12,721 nt of DNA. It comes from Sphingomonadales bacterium. GTDB taxonomy: Bacteria > Pseudomonadota > Alphaproteobacteria > Sphingomonadales > Sphingomonadaceae. The DNA is taken from positions 1-12,721 of the forward strand of contig JAGWUU010000060.1 of assembly GCA_028868335.1 (NCBI GenBank). The letters run 5' to 3'. The notes beneath the pieces were generated by a model. It saw nothing but the letters and a program-made list of their open reading frames with translations, ran no database searches and had not been told where the DNA came from. The stretch's first letter is position 1. Every line of letters begins with the position of its first letter. Below, one piece after another: positions 1-8,712 of the stretch. The translations under genes and the position numbers were made by a program.

Positions 1-878
1 CCGATGTCGGCGACCTGGAAGATCGGCGCGTCCTCGTCCTTGTTGATCGCGATGATGGTCTTCGAATCCTTCATCCCGGCAAGGTGCTGGATCGCACCCG
101 AGATGCCGATCGCGACATAGACTTCGGGGGCCACGATCTTGCCGGTCTGACCGACCTGGTAGTCGTTGGGGACATAGCCCGCATCGACCGCCGCGCGGCT
201 GGCACCGACGGCTGCACCGAGCTTGTCGGCCAGCGGGAAGATGGTGGCCTTGAAAGTGTCCGCATCCTTGAGCGCGCGGCCACCCGAGACGATGATCTTG
301 GCGCTGGTCAGTTCCGGACGCTCGCTCTTGGCGATTTCCGAGCTGATAAAGGTGCTGGTGCCAGCAGCGCCCGGACCCGAGACGGCCTCGACCGCGCCCG
401 AACCGCCGGTTGCAGCAGCCTTGGCAAAGGCGGTGCCGCGCACGGTGATGACCAGCTTGGCATCGCTCGATTCAACGGTCGCAATCGCGTTGCCGGCATA
501 GATGGGACGAGTGAAGGTCTTGGGCCCTTCGACCGAGAGGATGTCCGAAATCTGCATCACGTCGAGCAGAGCTGCGACGCGCGGCGCGATGTTCTTGCCG
601 GTGGTGGTGGCGGGCGCGAGGAACGCGTCATGATCGGCCATCAGCGCGGCGACCAGCGGAGCGACGTTTTCGGCCAGGGCATTGGCATAGGCCGCATCGT
701 CAGCCACGTGGACCTTGCCCACGCCAGCGATCTGCGCCGCAGCCGAAGCAACTGCGCCGCAGCCCGAACCCGCGACCAGCAGGTGGACTTCGCCAAGCTG
801 CGAAGCGGCGGTGACGGCGGCCAGGGTGGCGTCCTTGACCGAGGCGTTGTCGTGTTCGACCCAAACGAGAGTTTTCAT
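1..878 (-). CDS. etfA: Electron transfer flavoprotein alpha subunit, 3' end off the window
   Basis: With EtfB this forms the soluble FAD/AMP heterodimer that takes electrons from acyl-CoA and other dehydrogenases and passes them to ETF:ubiquinone oxidoreductase. 292 codons are visible; the family is usually about 310 residues, so only the last 15-20 are missing. The N-terminus reads MKTLVWVEHDN. The C-terminal half carries the FAD-domain signature in order: SGGRALKDADTF, LGAAVGASRAAVDAGYVPND, QVGQTGKIVAPEVYVAIGIS, and GAIQHLAGMKDSKTIIAINK. I chose the ATG at 878-876 because GGAAGG lies a few bases upstream and the family starts there. It follows etfB on the same strand after a 102-base gap filled by a palindromic repeat, so it is probably co-transcribed with etfB. 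Identification is secure from the translated sequence. Confidence 0.96.
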   Translation of the reverse strand, partial: MKTLVWVEHDNASVKDATLAAVTAASQLGEVHLLVAGSGCGAVASAAAQIAGVGKVHVADDAAYANALAENVAPLVAALMADHDAFLAPATTTGKNIAPRVAALLDVMQISDILSVEGPKTFTRPIYAGNAIATVESSDAKLVITVRGTAFAKAAATGGSGAVEAVSGPGAAGTSTFISSEIAKSERPELTSAKIIVSGGRALKDADTFKATIFPLADKLGAAVGASRAAVDAGYVPNDYQVGQTGKIVAPEVYVAIGISGAIQHLAGMKDSKTIIAINKDEDAPIFQVADI

Positions 879-896
879 CTCAAATTTCCTTCCAAT

Positions 897-966
897 CCCC
901 GTTCGCTTCAAGCGAAGTCGAGAAGCCCCGCGCTGCGTGTCTCGACTGCGCTCGACACGAACGGGG
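897..966. repeat. Palindromic repeat between etfB and etfA
   Basis: Outer arms CCCCGTTCG (897-905) and CGAACGGGG (958-966) are perfect inverted repeats. Inner arms GCGAAGTCGAGA (912-923) and TCTCGACTGCGC (940-951) pair with one mismatch, so the whole 70 bases can form one long imperfect hairpin. The TCGAGCGAAGTCGAGA-type core resembles a dispersed repeat I associate with sphingomonad genomes (from memory). There is no T-run, so it is not a standard terminator. In the etfBA mRNA it could act as a stabilising or attenuating structure. Confidence 0.75.
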
Positions 967-980
967 GTGGGTGAGCGGGC

Positions 981-1733
981 TTAGGCTACGCCCAGTTCCT
1001 TGAGCTTGGCGACGAGGGCGTCCACGTCGGCCACCTTGATCCCGGCGCTGCGCACCGGCGGTTCGCTGACCTTGATGGTCTTGAGGCGCGGGGCAATGTC
1101 GACCCCGTAGTCACCCGCCGTCTTGGTGGCGAGCGGCTTCGACTTGGCCTTCATGATATTAGGCAGCGAGGCATAGCGCGGCTCGTTGAGGCGCAGGTCG
1201 GTGGTCACGATCGCAGGCAGCGCCAGCTTGACCGTTTCCAGACCACCATCGACTTCGCGCTTCACCACCACCGAATCGCCTTCGACGGTGATTTCGTTGG
1301 CGAAGGTGCCCTGTGGACGGCCCATCAGCGCGGCGACCATCTGGCCGACCTGGTTCGAATCGTCGTCGATCGCCTGCTTGCCGGTGATGATCAGGCCTGC
1401 GCCCTCTTCCCCGGCCACGGCCTTGACGATCTTGGCGACCGCCAGTGGTTCGACGTCAACGCCGTCGTCAACCTGGACCAGCACGGCGCGGTCGGCGCCC
1501 ATCGCCAGCGCGGTGCGCAGCGTTTCCTGCGCCTTGGCCGGACCGACCGACAGCGCGATGATTTCGGTGACCACGCCCTTTTCCTTGAGGCGGATCGCTT
1601 CTTCGACGGCGATTTCGTCGAAGGGGTTCATGCTCATCTTGACGTTGGCAAGATCGACGCCGGTGCCGTCGGACTTCACCCGCGGCTTCACGTTATAGTC
1701 GATCACGCGCTTTACGCAGACCAGGGCTTTCAT
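981..1733 (-). CDS. etfB: Electron transfer flavoprotein beta subunit
   Basis: The small ETF subunit binds AMP and holds the loop that docks onto partner dehydrogenases. At 250 residues it has the normal family length. The ETF-beta signature is present at residues 158-177 (KREVDGGLETVKLALPAIVT), preceded by the nucleotide-binding stretch ITGKQAIDDDSNQVGQ near 117. The recognition-loop region LNEPRYASLPNIMKAKSKPL lies at 182-201. I chose the ATG at 1733-1731, where family members begin (MKALVCVKRV). A TTG three codons upstream in the same frame is nearly abutting the GGGAAAGG ribosome site, whereas the ATG sits about ten bases after it. The gene is first in an etfB-etfA unit and has its own regulatory dyad just upstream, so it is likely expressed independently of sucC. 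Confident. Confidence 0.97.
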   Translation of the reverse strand: MKALVCVKRVIDYNVKPRVKSDGTGVDLANVKMSMNPFDEIAVEEAIRLKEKGVVTEIIALSVGPAKAQETLRTALAMGADRAVLVQVDDGVDVEPLAVAKIVKAVAGEEGAGLIITGKQAIDDDSNQVGQMVAALMGRPQGTFANEITVEGDSVVVKREVDGGLETVKLALPAIVTTDLRLNEPRYASLPNIMKAKSKPLATKTAGDYGVDIAPRLKTIKVSEPPVRSAGIKVADVDALVAKLKELGVA

Positions 1734-1776
1734 GGATTGCAAGCCTTTCCCGTTGAAATGACGCTGCCGCGCCTAG

Positions 1777-1798
1777 TTTACGTTTACGGAAACGTCAA
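1777..1798 (-). promoter_or_regulatory. Dyad operator upstream of etfBA, LiuR-like
   Basis: TTTACGTTT (1777-1785) and AAACGTCAA (1790-1798) form an inverted repeat matching at eight of nine positions around a four-base spacer. It lies 44 bases before the etfB start and overlaps the stop codon of the phosphoesterase gene. On the minus strand TTGACG (1798-1793) resembles a -35 element, with a weak TAGGCG 17 bases further on, so the dyad would cover the promoter. The shape resembles operators of MerR-family regulators. From memory, LiuR in Proteobacteria binds similar sites before branched-chain amino-acid and fatty-acid catabolism genes, including etf. The regulator assignment is inference. Confidence 0.55.
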
Positions 1799-2288
1799 CC
1801 CGTCTCCATGTCGTTTTGTTCGAATCGTTCCATCGCCTCGGAAAGCCGGATTGGGGCAAAGTTGCATTGATCCACCGAGACGCAAGCAAATCTGCTTTCT
1901 GGGTGCGATCTTGCATGGAGGTGACCATGCAGCACAAGCCCCGACGAACGGGCCTCACGAGGAATATGAACCAGCTCGACGTCGCTATCATCGACGCGAA
2001 GCATATGACGTTTATACGATTTGATGAAGCTGGTGCTGATTTTGGCGCGTGGCTCGTCACGGTCGTTGCCCGAAACAAGACATTTGGCGCCGGGCAGCCC
2101 GGCGAGCCAGGCGACATCACCGACATCCCCAAGATGCCAAACGACATCGTTCGGTTTTACCAGGCAAATCCAATTGTCCGCGATCAGCTGGTCCATTTGA
2201 TCGCCGGTAAGTCCCGACACTTTCAGCCGATCGCTCGGCTGGCGGCCGAAATGGGTATCGGCCACCAGCCACACATCGTGATCTTCCT

Positions 2289-2292
<4 letters not shown>
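1795..2292 (-). CDS. Small calcineurin-like metallophosphoesterase
   Basis: A 165-residue protein of the metallophosphoesterase superfamily, closest in feel to the COG4186 group of uncharacterised phosphohydrolases; the substrate is unknown. Visible metal-site motifs are D12-T-H14, GD at 55-56 followed by D59, GN at 75-76, H109, and GHLH at 123-126. The third motif reads GNDRD where many relatives have GNHD/E, so the usual histidine is replaced by Asp77; this may be a subfamily feature, as with the GNCD of YfcE-type enzymes. It starts with GTG at 2292-2290, overlapping the sucC stop as GTGA, which implies translational coupling. My hand count over 1801-2280 gives about 57% G+C, lower than neighbouring genes, and codon use looks looser. 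It is probably co-transcribed with sucC. Confidence 0.85.
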
Positions 2293-3485
<1,193 letters not shown>

Positions 3486-3592
3486 CGATGGACTCCTGCG
3501 GGGAGAAAGGGCCAGAGGGCCGGGGTGCGCCGTGCCCTAAGCACAGCATGGCGGGGTTGGAAAGCCCTCCAAAGGTGGCAAACGGAAGAAAT

Positions 3593-3643
3593 ATGAACGC
3601 CAGTTGCGAGTCACTCTCAATTCAATCGATAGTCGCGCCATGA
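3593..3643 (+). CDS. Possible 16-codon upstream ORF before the phosphatase gene
   Basis: An ATG at 3593 with GGAAG four bases upstream opens a 16-codon frame (MNASCESLSIQSIVAP) whose TGA overlaps the ATG of the next gene as ATGA at 3640-3643. The following gene has no Shine-Dalgarno of its own, so a coupled leader is plausible. It could equally be chance; I see no family match. Confidence 0.25.
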   Translation: MNASCESLSIQSIVAP

Positions 3644-4422
3644 TCGATCGCGATCGCCTCGAATCGATCGTGCGCGAGGCGGGGCGGATAGCGCTGTCGC
3701 GCTGGCCCGGTCACGGCCACGCGCTCGAAATCTGGGAAAAGCAACCGGGCAATCCGGTATGCGAGGCGGATCTGGCGGTCGATGCGTTCCTGCGCCGCGA
3801 ACTGAGGGCGCTGTTGCCCGCCGCCGGCTGGCTGTCGGAAGAGACGATCGACGCGCCAGAGCGGCTTGAAGGCGGGCTGCTTTGGCTGGTCGACCCGATC
3901 GACGGCACCCGTGACTTCATCCGGGGCCGCGCGGGCTGGGCCATATCGGTCGCGCTGGTCAGCGCCGGTCGCCCCCTGCTCGGCATGCTGGCAGCGCCCG
4001 CGCGGGACGAGTTCTGGCACGGCGAAGCGGGCCATGGGAGCTGGCGCAACGGCACGCGGCTGGCGGCAAGTGCGCGGGCCGAACTGACTGGCGCGCGGGT
4101 TCCGGCGCTAGCCTTGCCCAAGGCAGACGCCGACCTCACCCCGGTCGACCAACCCAATTCGATCGCGCTGCGCATGGCCATGGTCGCCGCCGACGAGGCA
4201 GATCTGGTCGCAACGCTGCGCTGGGGTTTTGAATGGGACATAGGTGCCGCCGCGCTGATCGCGCGCGAGGCCGGAGCGATAGTAACCGATGCCTTCGGCG
4301 AACCGCTCAACTACAACAAGCCCGACCCGCGGGCCTTCGGGGTGCTGGTCAGTGCTCCGGCGATTCATGCGGCTGCGGTCGAACGGCTGGCTGGCCGGGC
4401 CGCCGAACTTTCCTCGCAATAG
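3640..4422 (+). CDS. Inositol monophosphatase superfamily protein, CysQ-like
   Basis: A 260-residue Mg-dependent phosphatase of the inositol monophosphatase/FBPase-like superfamily. Metal ligands are readable: E67-E68 in WLSEET, D85 and D88 in DPIDGT, and D200 in EWDIGAAALIAREAG. The TRDFI stretch right after DPIDGT recalls the TKEFI of 3'(2'),5'-bisphosphate nucleotidase CysQ, which removes PAP in sulfate assimilation. Other members of this fold act on histidinol phosphate or inositol phosphate, so I leave the symbol blank. I chose the ATG at 3640, where the family N-terminus (RLESIVREAGRIAL) begins soon after. A TTG at 3604 would add 12 residues of unlikely sequence. No clear Shine-Dalgarno precedes the ATG. 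It is divergent from sucC and 175 bases ahead of the NRPS gene on the same strand, with only a weak GCACG-CGTGC hairpin (4469-4482) between. Confidence 0.88.
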   Translation: MIDRDRLESIVREAGRIALSRWPGHGHALEIWEKQPGNPVCEADLAVDAFLRRELRALLPAAGWLSEETIDAPERLEGGLLWLVDPIDGTRDFIRGRAGWAISVALVSAGRPLLGMLAAPARDEFWHGEAGHGSWRNGTRLAASARAELTGARVPALALPKADADLTPVDQPNSIALRMAMVAADEADLVATLRWGFEWDIGAAALIAREAGAIVTDAFGEPLNYNKPDPRAFGVLVSAPAIHAAAVERLAGRAAELSSQ

Positions 4423-4597
4423 ACCTGGTCGCATCAGGGTCGGGGCGCCAGAGCGGGACCCGTCCTGAGCACGGCATCGTGCGACCGGCTCTTAGCTTCC
4501 CGCAGGTGGCAATCCCGGACAATGTTTGCCCTTGCCGAAGGTGCGCGCCGGAGTATGGCCCGGTCCAAACAGAATCAAAAGAGCAAAGCAGGGCAGA

Positions 4598-7500
4598 ATG
4601 ACAGCGCATCTCGATCCGGAAGCCGCGCCGACGGCACGGGATTCAGGCATGATCCCCCTGCATGGGTTCCTTGCCGAAGCGGTGGCGCACCACCCCGATC
4701 TGATCGCTATCGATGTGCCGCCGGGGCCAGGGCGGCGCGAGCGGCAGGTGATGAGCTATGCCGAACTTGACCGGATTTCCGATCGGCTTGCCAGGCACCT
4801 CGCCCCCTTCGTCGATGGGGAAACGATCATCGCGCTGATGATCGCGCGCACGACGCCTTTGCTATATGCCGCGCAGATTGCGGTGCTGAAGGCTGGCGGC
4901 GCCTACACCTGCATCGATCCGGCATTTCCCGATGCGCGCATTGCCGAGATTTTGGATGACGCCAACGCGGGCGCGATCATCGTCGATACGGAAGCGCGGG
5001 CGCGAATGGGATCTGTCCCCGATCCGCGGACGCCGATCCTCGACATGACCGAGCTGGCCGCGACCGACGGTGGCTCGCCTGCCATGCCGCGCGCCGTTTC
5101 GATGAGCGATCTTGCCTATGTGATCTACACGTCAGGCACCACCGGCAAGCCGAAGGGGGTGCAGGTCGAACATCGCAACATCGCCAATCTTGTTGCCTCG
5201 GATATTGCCGAATTCGATCTGGGTCCGGGCGATCGCGTGGTTCAGGGATCATCGTGTGCCTACGATTCGTCGATCGAGGAAACCTGGCTTGCCTTTGCTT
5301 CCGGCGCGACCCTGGTGGTCATGGATGATGCCGCCGCGCGGCTCGGGCCGGACATCGTCGGATGGCTGCAGGAAGAACGTGTCAGCGTGTTCTGCCCGCC
5401 TCCCACGCTGTTGCGCAGCTCGGGTTGCACCGATCCCGAACAGGCGCTTCCGCTGCTGCGACTGCTCTACGTCGGCGGTGAGGCCTTGCCGCAGGACATT
5501 GCCGACCGGTGGGCGGCAGGGCGACGGATGGTCAACGGCTATGGCCCGACGGAGTGCGCCGTTACATGCCTGCGCGGCGATATTCGTCCGGGGAAACCGA
5601 TCGGCATCGGCAAACCGGTTGCCGGGATGTCTGCCTGGGTTCTCGATGAGGATCTGAATCCGGTCGCGGACGGGCAACAGGGCGAACTGTGCATGGGTGG
5701 GGTTGGCGTTGCCCGCGGGTATCGCCATCGTCCCCAACTGACCGCCGAGAAATTCGTCGACCACCCGCAGCTTGGCCGGATCTATCGTTCCGGCGACCTG
5801 GTCGACCAGGATGCCCATGGCGAATTCTTCTATCACGGCCGGATTGATGCCCAGGTCAAGATCAGGGGCTACCGGGTTGAGCTGGGTGAGATTGAGGCCC
5901 GGATCGAAGAACACCATGGCGTCAGGGCCGCCGCGTGCCGATTGCAGTCGGTGGGTTCCAGAAGCGAGCTTGTCGGTTTCGTCGTGCCGTCCGACCCCGC
6001 CAGTCCACCCGATTGTGAAGCGTTGCGCGCAGCCCTGCGCGCCCACGTCCCTGCCTACATGGTGCCGGTCCAGATCGGAATTCTGGAGACGTTGCCCACC
6101 AGCATCGGCGGCAAGCTCGATCGGGCGCGGCTTCCCGAACTCGCGATCGTGGCGCAGGGTCAGTCCCAGGCGATCGTCCCGCCCGCCACCGAGATGGAAG
6201 CCCTGATCGTTGCCGCCTTTGCGGACATTTTGCGGCGTGACGAGGGCGTGTCGGTCGATGCCGACTTCTTCCTGGACCTTGGCGGCGATTCGCTGAGCGC
6301 GGCACTGGCGGTGACACTGCTGCGTGACGAGCCGCGAACGCAGTGGGTGACGGTGAGCGACATCTATGAGGCGCGCAATGCGCGTGCCCTCGCCCGGATC
6401 GCCCACGCGCTCGTCGGCGACGATGCGCCGGAGCCGGTCGAACTGAGCTTGCCCAGCACGGGCAAGGTCCGGATCTGGCTGGCCAATCTTGTCCAGCTTG
6501 CCTGGCTTGGCGGCGAACTCTGTCTGGCGGGGTGGTTGGGCTGGCTGGCGGCGTTCCGGCTCTTTCCCGCGCTGTTCGACAGTCTCGGCATGGTGGGCTT
6601 TTTTGCCCTGATGCCGCTTGTCAGCCTTGTCGGCATAGTTCTGTATGTGCCCGCCGCGGTCGCTTTTGCAGTAGCGACCAAGAGACTATTGATCGGCCGG
6701 TATCGGCCGATCCGCGCCAAGGTCTGGAGTGGCTGGTATCTGCGCCACTGGATCGTCGTCCAGGCGTGCCGCCTCATTCCATGGCCACTCCTCCAGGGCT
6801 CGATGCTTCAGCAAGGCATTCTTCGCCTGCTGGGTGCCCGGATCGGAAGGGGCGTGCACATTCATCGCGGAGTCGATTTGACGAGAGGGGGCTGGGACCT
6901 CCTCGATCTCGGCGACGACGTTGCATTGGGGCAAGACGCGGTCATCGCCCTCGCCGAACTCGACCGGGGTGACGTGGTGATCGGTCCGATCGTGCTCGAA
7001 ACTGGCGCAACCCTGCAAACGCGGGCCGGGGTCAGCGGGTGGTGCCGGATGGGCGCAGCCAGTCAGCTAGGCGCGCTGTCGGTACTCAATGCCGGGCAGA
7101 CGGTTCCAGCGGGCGAGCTTTGGGATGGTGTCCCCGCGTGCAAGATCGGTGACGCGCCCGATCGCCCCGTCGTTGCCGCAAACGCAACATCGTTGCCGCG
7201 CTGGATCTGGGATCTGGCCGCATCGTTGAGCGAGGCTGCGCTTGGCATGGCAGCCGCCCTTCCCGCGCAGGCTCTGGCGATCGGCGCCTGTCTGGCCACA
7301 GGCACCGGTTTCGATGAAATCTGGCGCTGGACCTTGCATCCCAGTTTCACCACGCGCGCCGGTATTCTGGTGCTTGCCCTTACCGTGGTGTCGCTGCCGA
7401 TAACCCTCGTCTGGACCGCGCTGCTGATGCGGGCGATGGGCCCGGTCAAGCCGGGCACCTATCCGCGCTGGAGCCTTGCCTACCTGCGTGCATGGCTCAA

Positions 7501-8635
7501 GGCGGCGATACTCAATCTTTCCGGAGAGTGGTTGACCGGTACGATCTTCTGGCCCCACTGGTTGCGATTGGCCGGGATGAAGATCGGCAAGGGGTGCGAA
7601 ATCAGCACGATTATCGATGTCGTGCCCGAACTGGTCGAGATTGGAGAGGGAACCTTCTTCGCTGATGGCATTTACCTTGGCGGCGCTCATGTCCAGCAGG
7701 GAACCGTCACGCTCGGCGCGATCAAGCTGGGTCGCAACACGTTCCTTGGCAATCACGTCGTCGTGCCTCCGGGCGAAATTCTGCCGGACGACATCCTGAT
7801 CGGCATCGCGACGCGGGCCGACAGTCGGGAAATCTCGAACGGCCAGGCCCGTTTCGGCCACCCCAGTTTCGATCTGCCCCGGCGCGAAGTCGTGGAGGTT
7901 GACCGCCGCCTTACCCATGATCCAGGCCCCCTGCGTTACTGGAACCGGGTTTTCTGGGAGGCGCTGCGCTTCACCCTCCCGATCCTGCCAATGGTGTTGA
8001 CGGCGGTGTGGTACGTTGTCCTGGTCAATGCCGACAGTGCCGTGACGCCGCTGAGCTATGATCTGCTGGTCATTCCGGGCGCTACCTTGCTGCCGCTGGT
8101 TTCGCTCTGCCTTGGGGTGTTGGCGCTGAAGTGGCTGCTGATCGGCCGGGTCAAGCCCGGGCAGCACCCGCTCTGGTCATGCTGGTGCAGCCGATGGGAC
8201 TTCGTCTATGTCGCCTGGGCGCGCTGGGCGACGCGCATCCTCAGAAGGCTGGACGGCACCTCGTTCCTGCCGATCTACCTGCGGGCGATGGGCCTCAAGA
8301 TCGGCAGGCGCGCCGTTCTTGGACCCGAATTCGCGCAGGTTGTCGATCCCGACATGATCGAGATCGGCGATGGCGCGACAGTCACCGCGATGTTCCAGGC
8401 CCACACATTCGAGGACCGGGTTCTCAAGGTCGACAAGGTACGCATCGGAGCCGGGGCCACCGTATCGCACGGCACGGTTCCGCTCTATGGCGCGATGATC
8501 GACAAGGACACCCATGTCGGAGCGCACAGCGTCATCATGAAGCAGGAACACCTGCTTCCCGGACTGCGTTATCAGGGAGTTCCGCCAAGGGTTCTTGGCC
8601 GGGAGACGGCTTCGGCCGATGGCCCGACGGGCTGA
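4598..8635 (+). CDS. Membrane NRPS of the Pls/PosA (epsilon-poly-lysine synthetase) family
   Basis: A 1345-residue single-module peptide synthetase that activates one amino acid, loads it on a carrier and probably joins monomers in its membrane-bound C-terminal part. Adenylation core motifs run in order: LKAGGAYTCID, YTSGTTGKPKG (about 177-188), NGYGPTE (313-319), GELCMGG, YRSGDLV, GRIDAQVKIRGYRVELGEIE, and GGKLDR with K506. The carrier site is DLGGDSL with Ser565. There is no condensation (HHxxxDG) or thioesterase domain. Instead three units follow, each with two hydrophobic helices, a Trp-rich juxtamembrane stretch (about 700, 950 and 1185) and a left-handed beta-helix acyltransferase-like domain (about 736-850, 990-1080 and 1225-1335). 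This is the layout and length (about 1320) of Streptomyces Pls, and of the TIGR02353 C-terminal domain. The ATG at 4598 follows AGGGCAG; an in-frame TTG at 4526 is less likely. The product is unknown but probably a cationic isopeptide. Confidence 0.92.
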   Translation: MTAHLDPEAAPTARDSGMIPLHGFLAEAVAHHPDLIAIDVPPGPGRRERQVMSYAELDRISDRLARHLAPFVDGETIIALMIARTTPLLYAAQIAVLKAGGAYTCIDPAFPDARIAEILDDANAGAIIVDTEARARMGSVPDPRTPILDMTELAATDGGSPAMPRAVSMSDLAYVIYTSGTTGKPKGVQVEHRNIANLVASDIAEFDLGPGDRVVQGSSCAYDSSIEETWLAFASGATLVVMDDAAARLGPDIVGWLQEERVSVFCPPPTLLRSSGCTDPEQALPLLRLLYVGGEALPQDIADRWAAGRRMVNGYGPTECAVTCLRGDIRPGKPIGIGKPVAGMSAWVLDEDLNPVADGQQGELCMGGVGVARGYRHRPQLTAEKFVDHPQLGRIYRSGDLVDQDAHGEFFYHGRIDAQVKIRGYRVELGEIEARIEEHHGVRAAACRLQSVGSRSELVGFVVPSDPASPPDCEALRAALRAHVPAYMVPVQIGILETLPTSIGGKLDRARLPELAIVAQGQSQAIVPPATEMEALIVAAFADILRRDEGVSVDADFFLDLGGDSLSAALAVTLLRDEPRTQWVTVSDIYEARNARALARIAHALVGDDAPEPVELSLPSTGKVRIWLANLVQLAWLGGELCLAGWLGWLAAFRLFPALFDSLGMVGFFALMPLVSLVGIVLYVPAAVAFAVATKRLLIGRYRPIRAKVWSGWYLRHWIVVQACRLIPWPLLQGSMLQQGILRLLGARIGRGVHIHRGVDLTRGGWDLLDLGDDVALGQDAVIALAELDRGDVVIGPIVLETGATLQTRAGVSGWCRMGAASQLGALSVLNAGQTVPAGELWDGVPACKIGDAPDRPVVAANATSLPRWIWDLAASLSEAALGMAAALPAQALAIGACLATGTGFDEIWRWTLHPSFTTRAGILVLALTVVSLPITLVWTALLMRAMGPVKPGTYPRWSLAYLRAWLKAAILNLSGEWLTGTIFWPHWLRLAGMKIGKGCEISTIIDVVPELVEIGEGTFFADGIYLGGAHVQQGTVTLGAIKLGRNTFLGNHVVVPPGEILPDDILIGIATRADSREISNGQARFGHPSFDLPRREVVEVDRRLTHDPGPLRYWNRVFWEALRFTLPILPMVLTAVWYVVLVNADSAVTPLSYDLLVIPGATLLPLVSLCLGVLALKWLLIGRVKPGQHPLWSCWCSRWDFVYVAWARWATRILRRLDGTSFLPIYLRAMGLKIGRRAVLGPEFAQVVDPDMIEIGDGATVTAMFQAHTFEDRVLKVDKVRIGAGATVSHGTVPLYGAMIDKDTHVGAHSVIMKQEHLLPGLRYQGVPPRVLGRETASADGPTG

Positions 8636-8665
8636 CCGGACCCGATGCTTCAAACTTCAGGAAAC

Positions 8666-8694
8666 GGCCCCGTCCCCTTCTGGGGGACGAGGCC
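8666..8694. terminator. Hairpin between convergent NRPS and OmpA-lipoprotein genes
   Basis: CGTCCCC (8671-8677) pairs with GGGGACG (8683-8689). GGCC at 8666-8669 and 8691-8694 extends the stem past one mismatch. The hairpin sits midway between two converging stop codons, a typical place for a bidirectional terminator. The T-run is poor on both strands (GTTTCC on the minus strand), so termination efficiency is uncertain. Confidence 0.55.
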
Positions 8695-8712
8695 CGAATC
8701 CAGATTTCCGGC

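Noticed and set aside
84..974. Long plus-strand open frame of 296 codons opposite etfA
   Set aside because: It is antisense to a clear etfA. The translation is Arg/Gly/Asp-rich with no family feature, as expected from GC-rich codon shadows.
4532..4559. TTGCCG-N16-TATGGC as an NRPS promoter
   Set aside because: Both boxes match poorly, and such hits are common in this composition; too weak to list as a feature.
4526..4597. TTG-initiated extension of the NRPS by 24 residues
   Set aside because: The extra residues are basic and unlike the family start. The ATG at 4598 has a better ribosome site and leads directly into the A domain.
5249..6406. Minus-strand open frame of 385 codons inside the NRPS gene
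   Set aside because: It lies opposite core adenylation motifs; its composition is typical of an antisense shadow.
7067..8167. Minus-strand open frame of 366 codons inside the NRPS gene
   Set aside because: It lies opposite the second and third membrane units; low-complexity Gln/Arg/Asp composition and no start signal.
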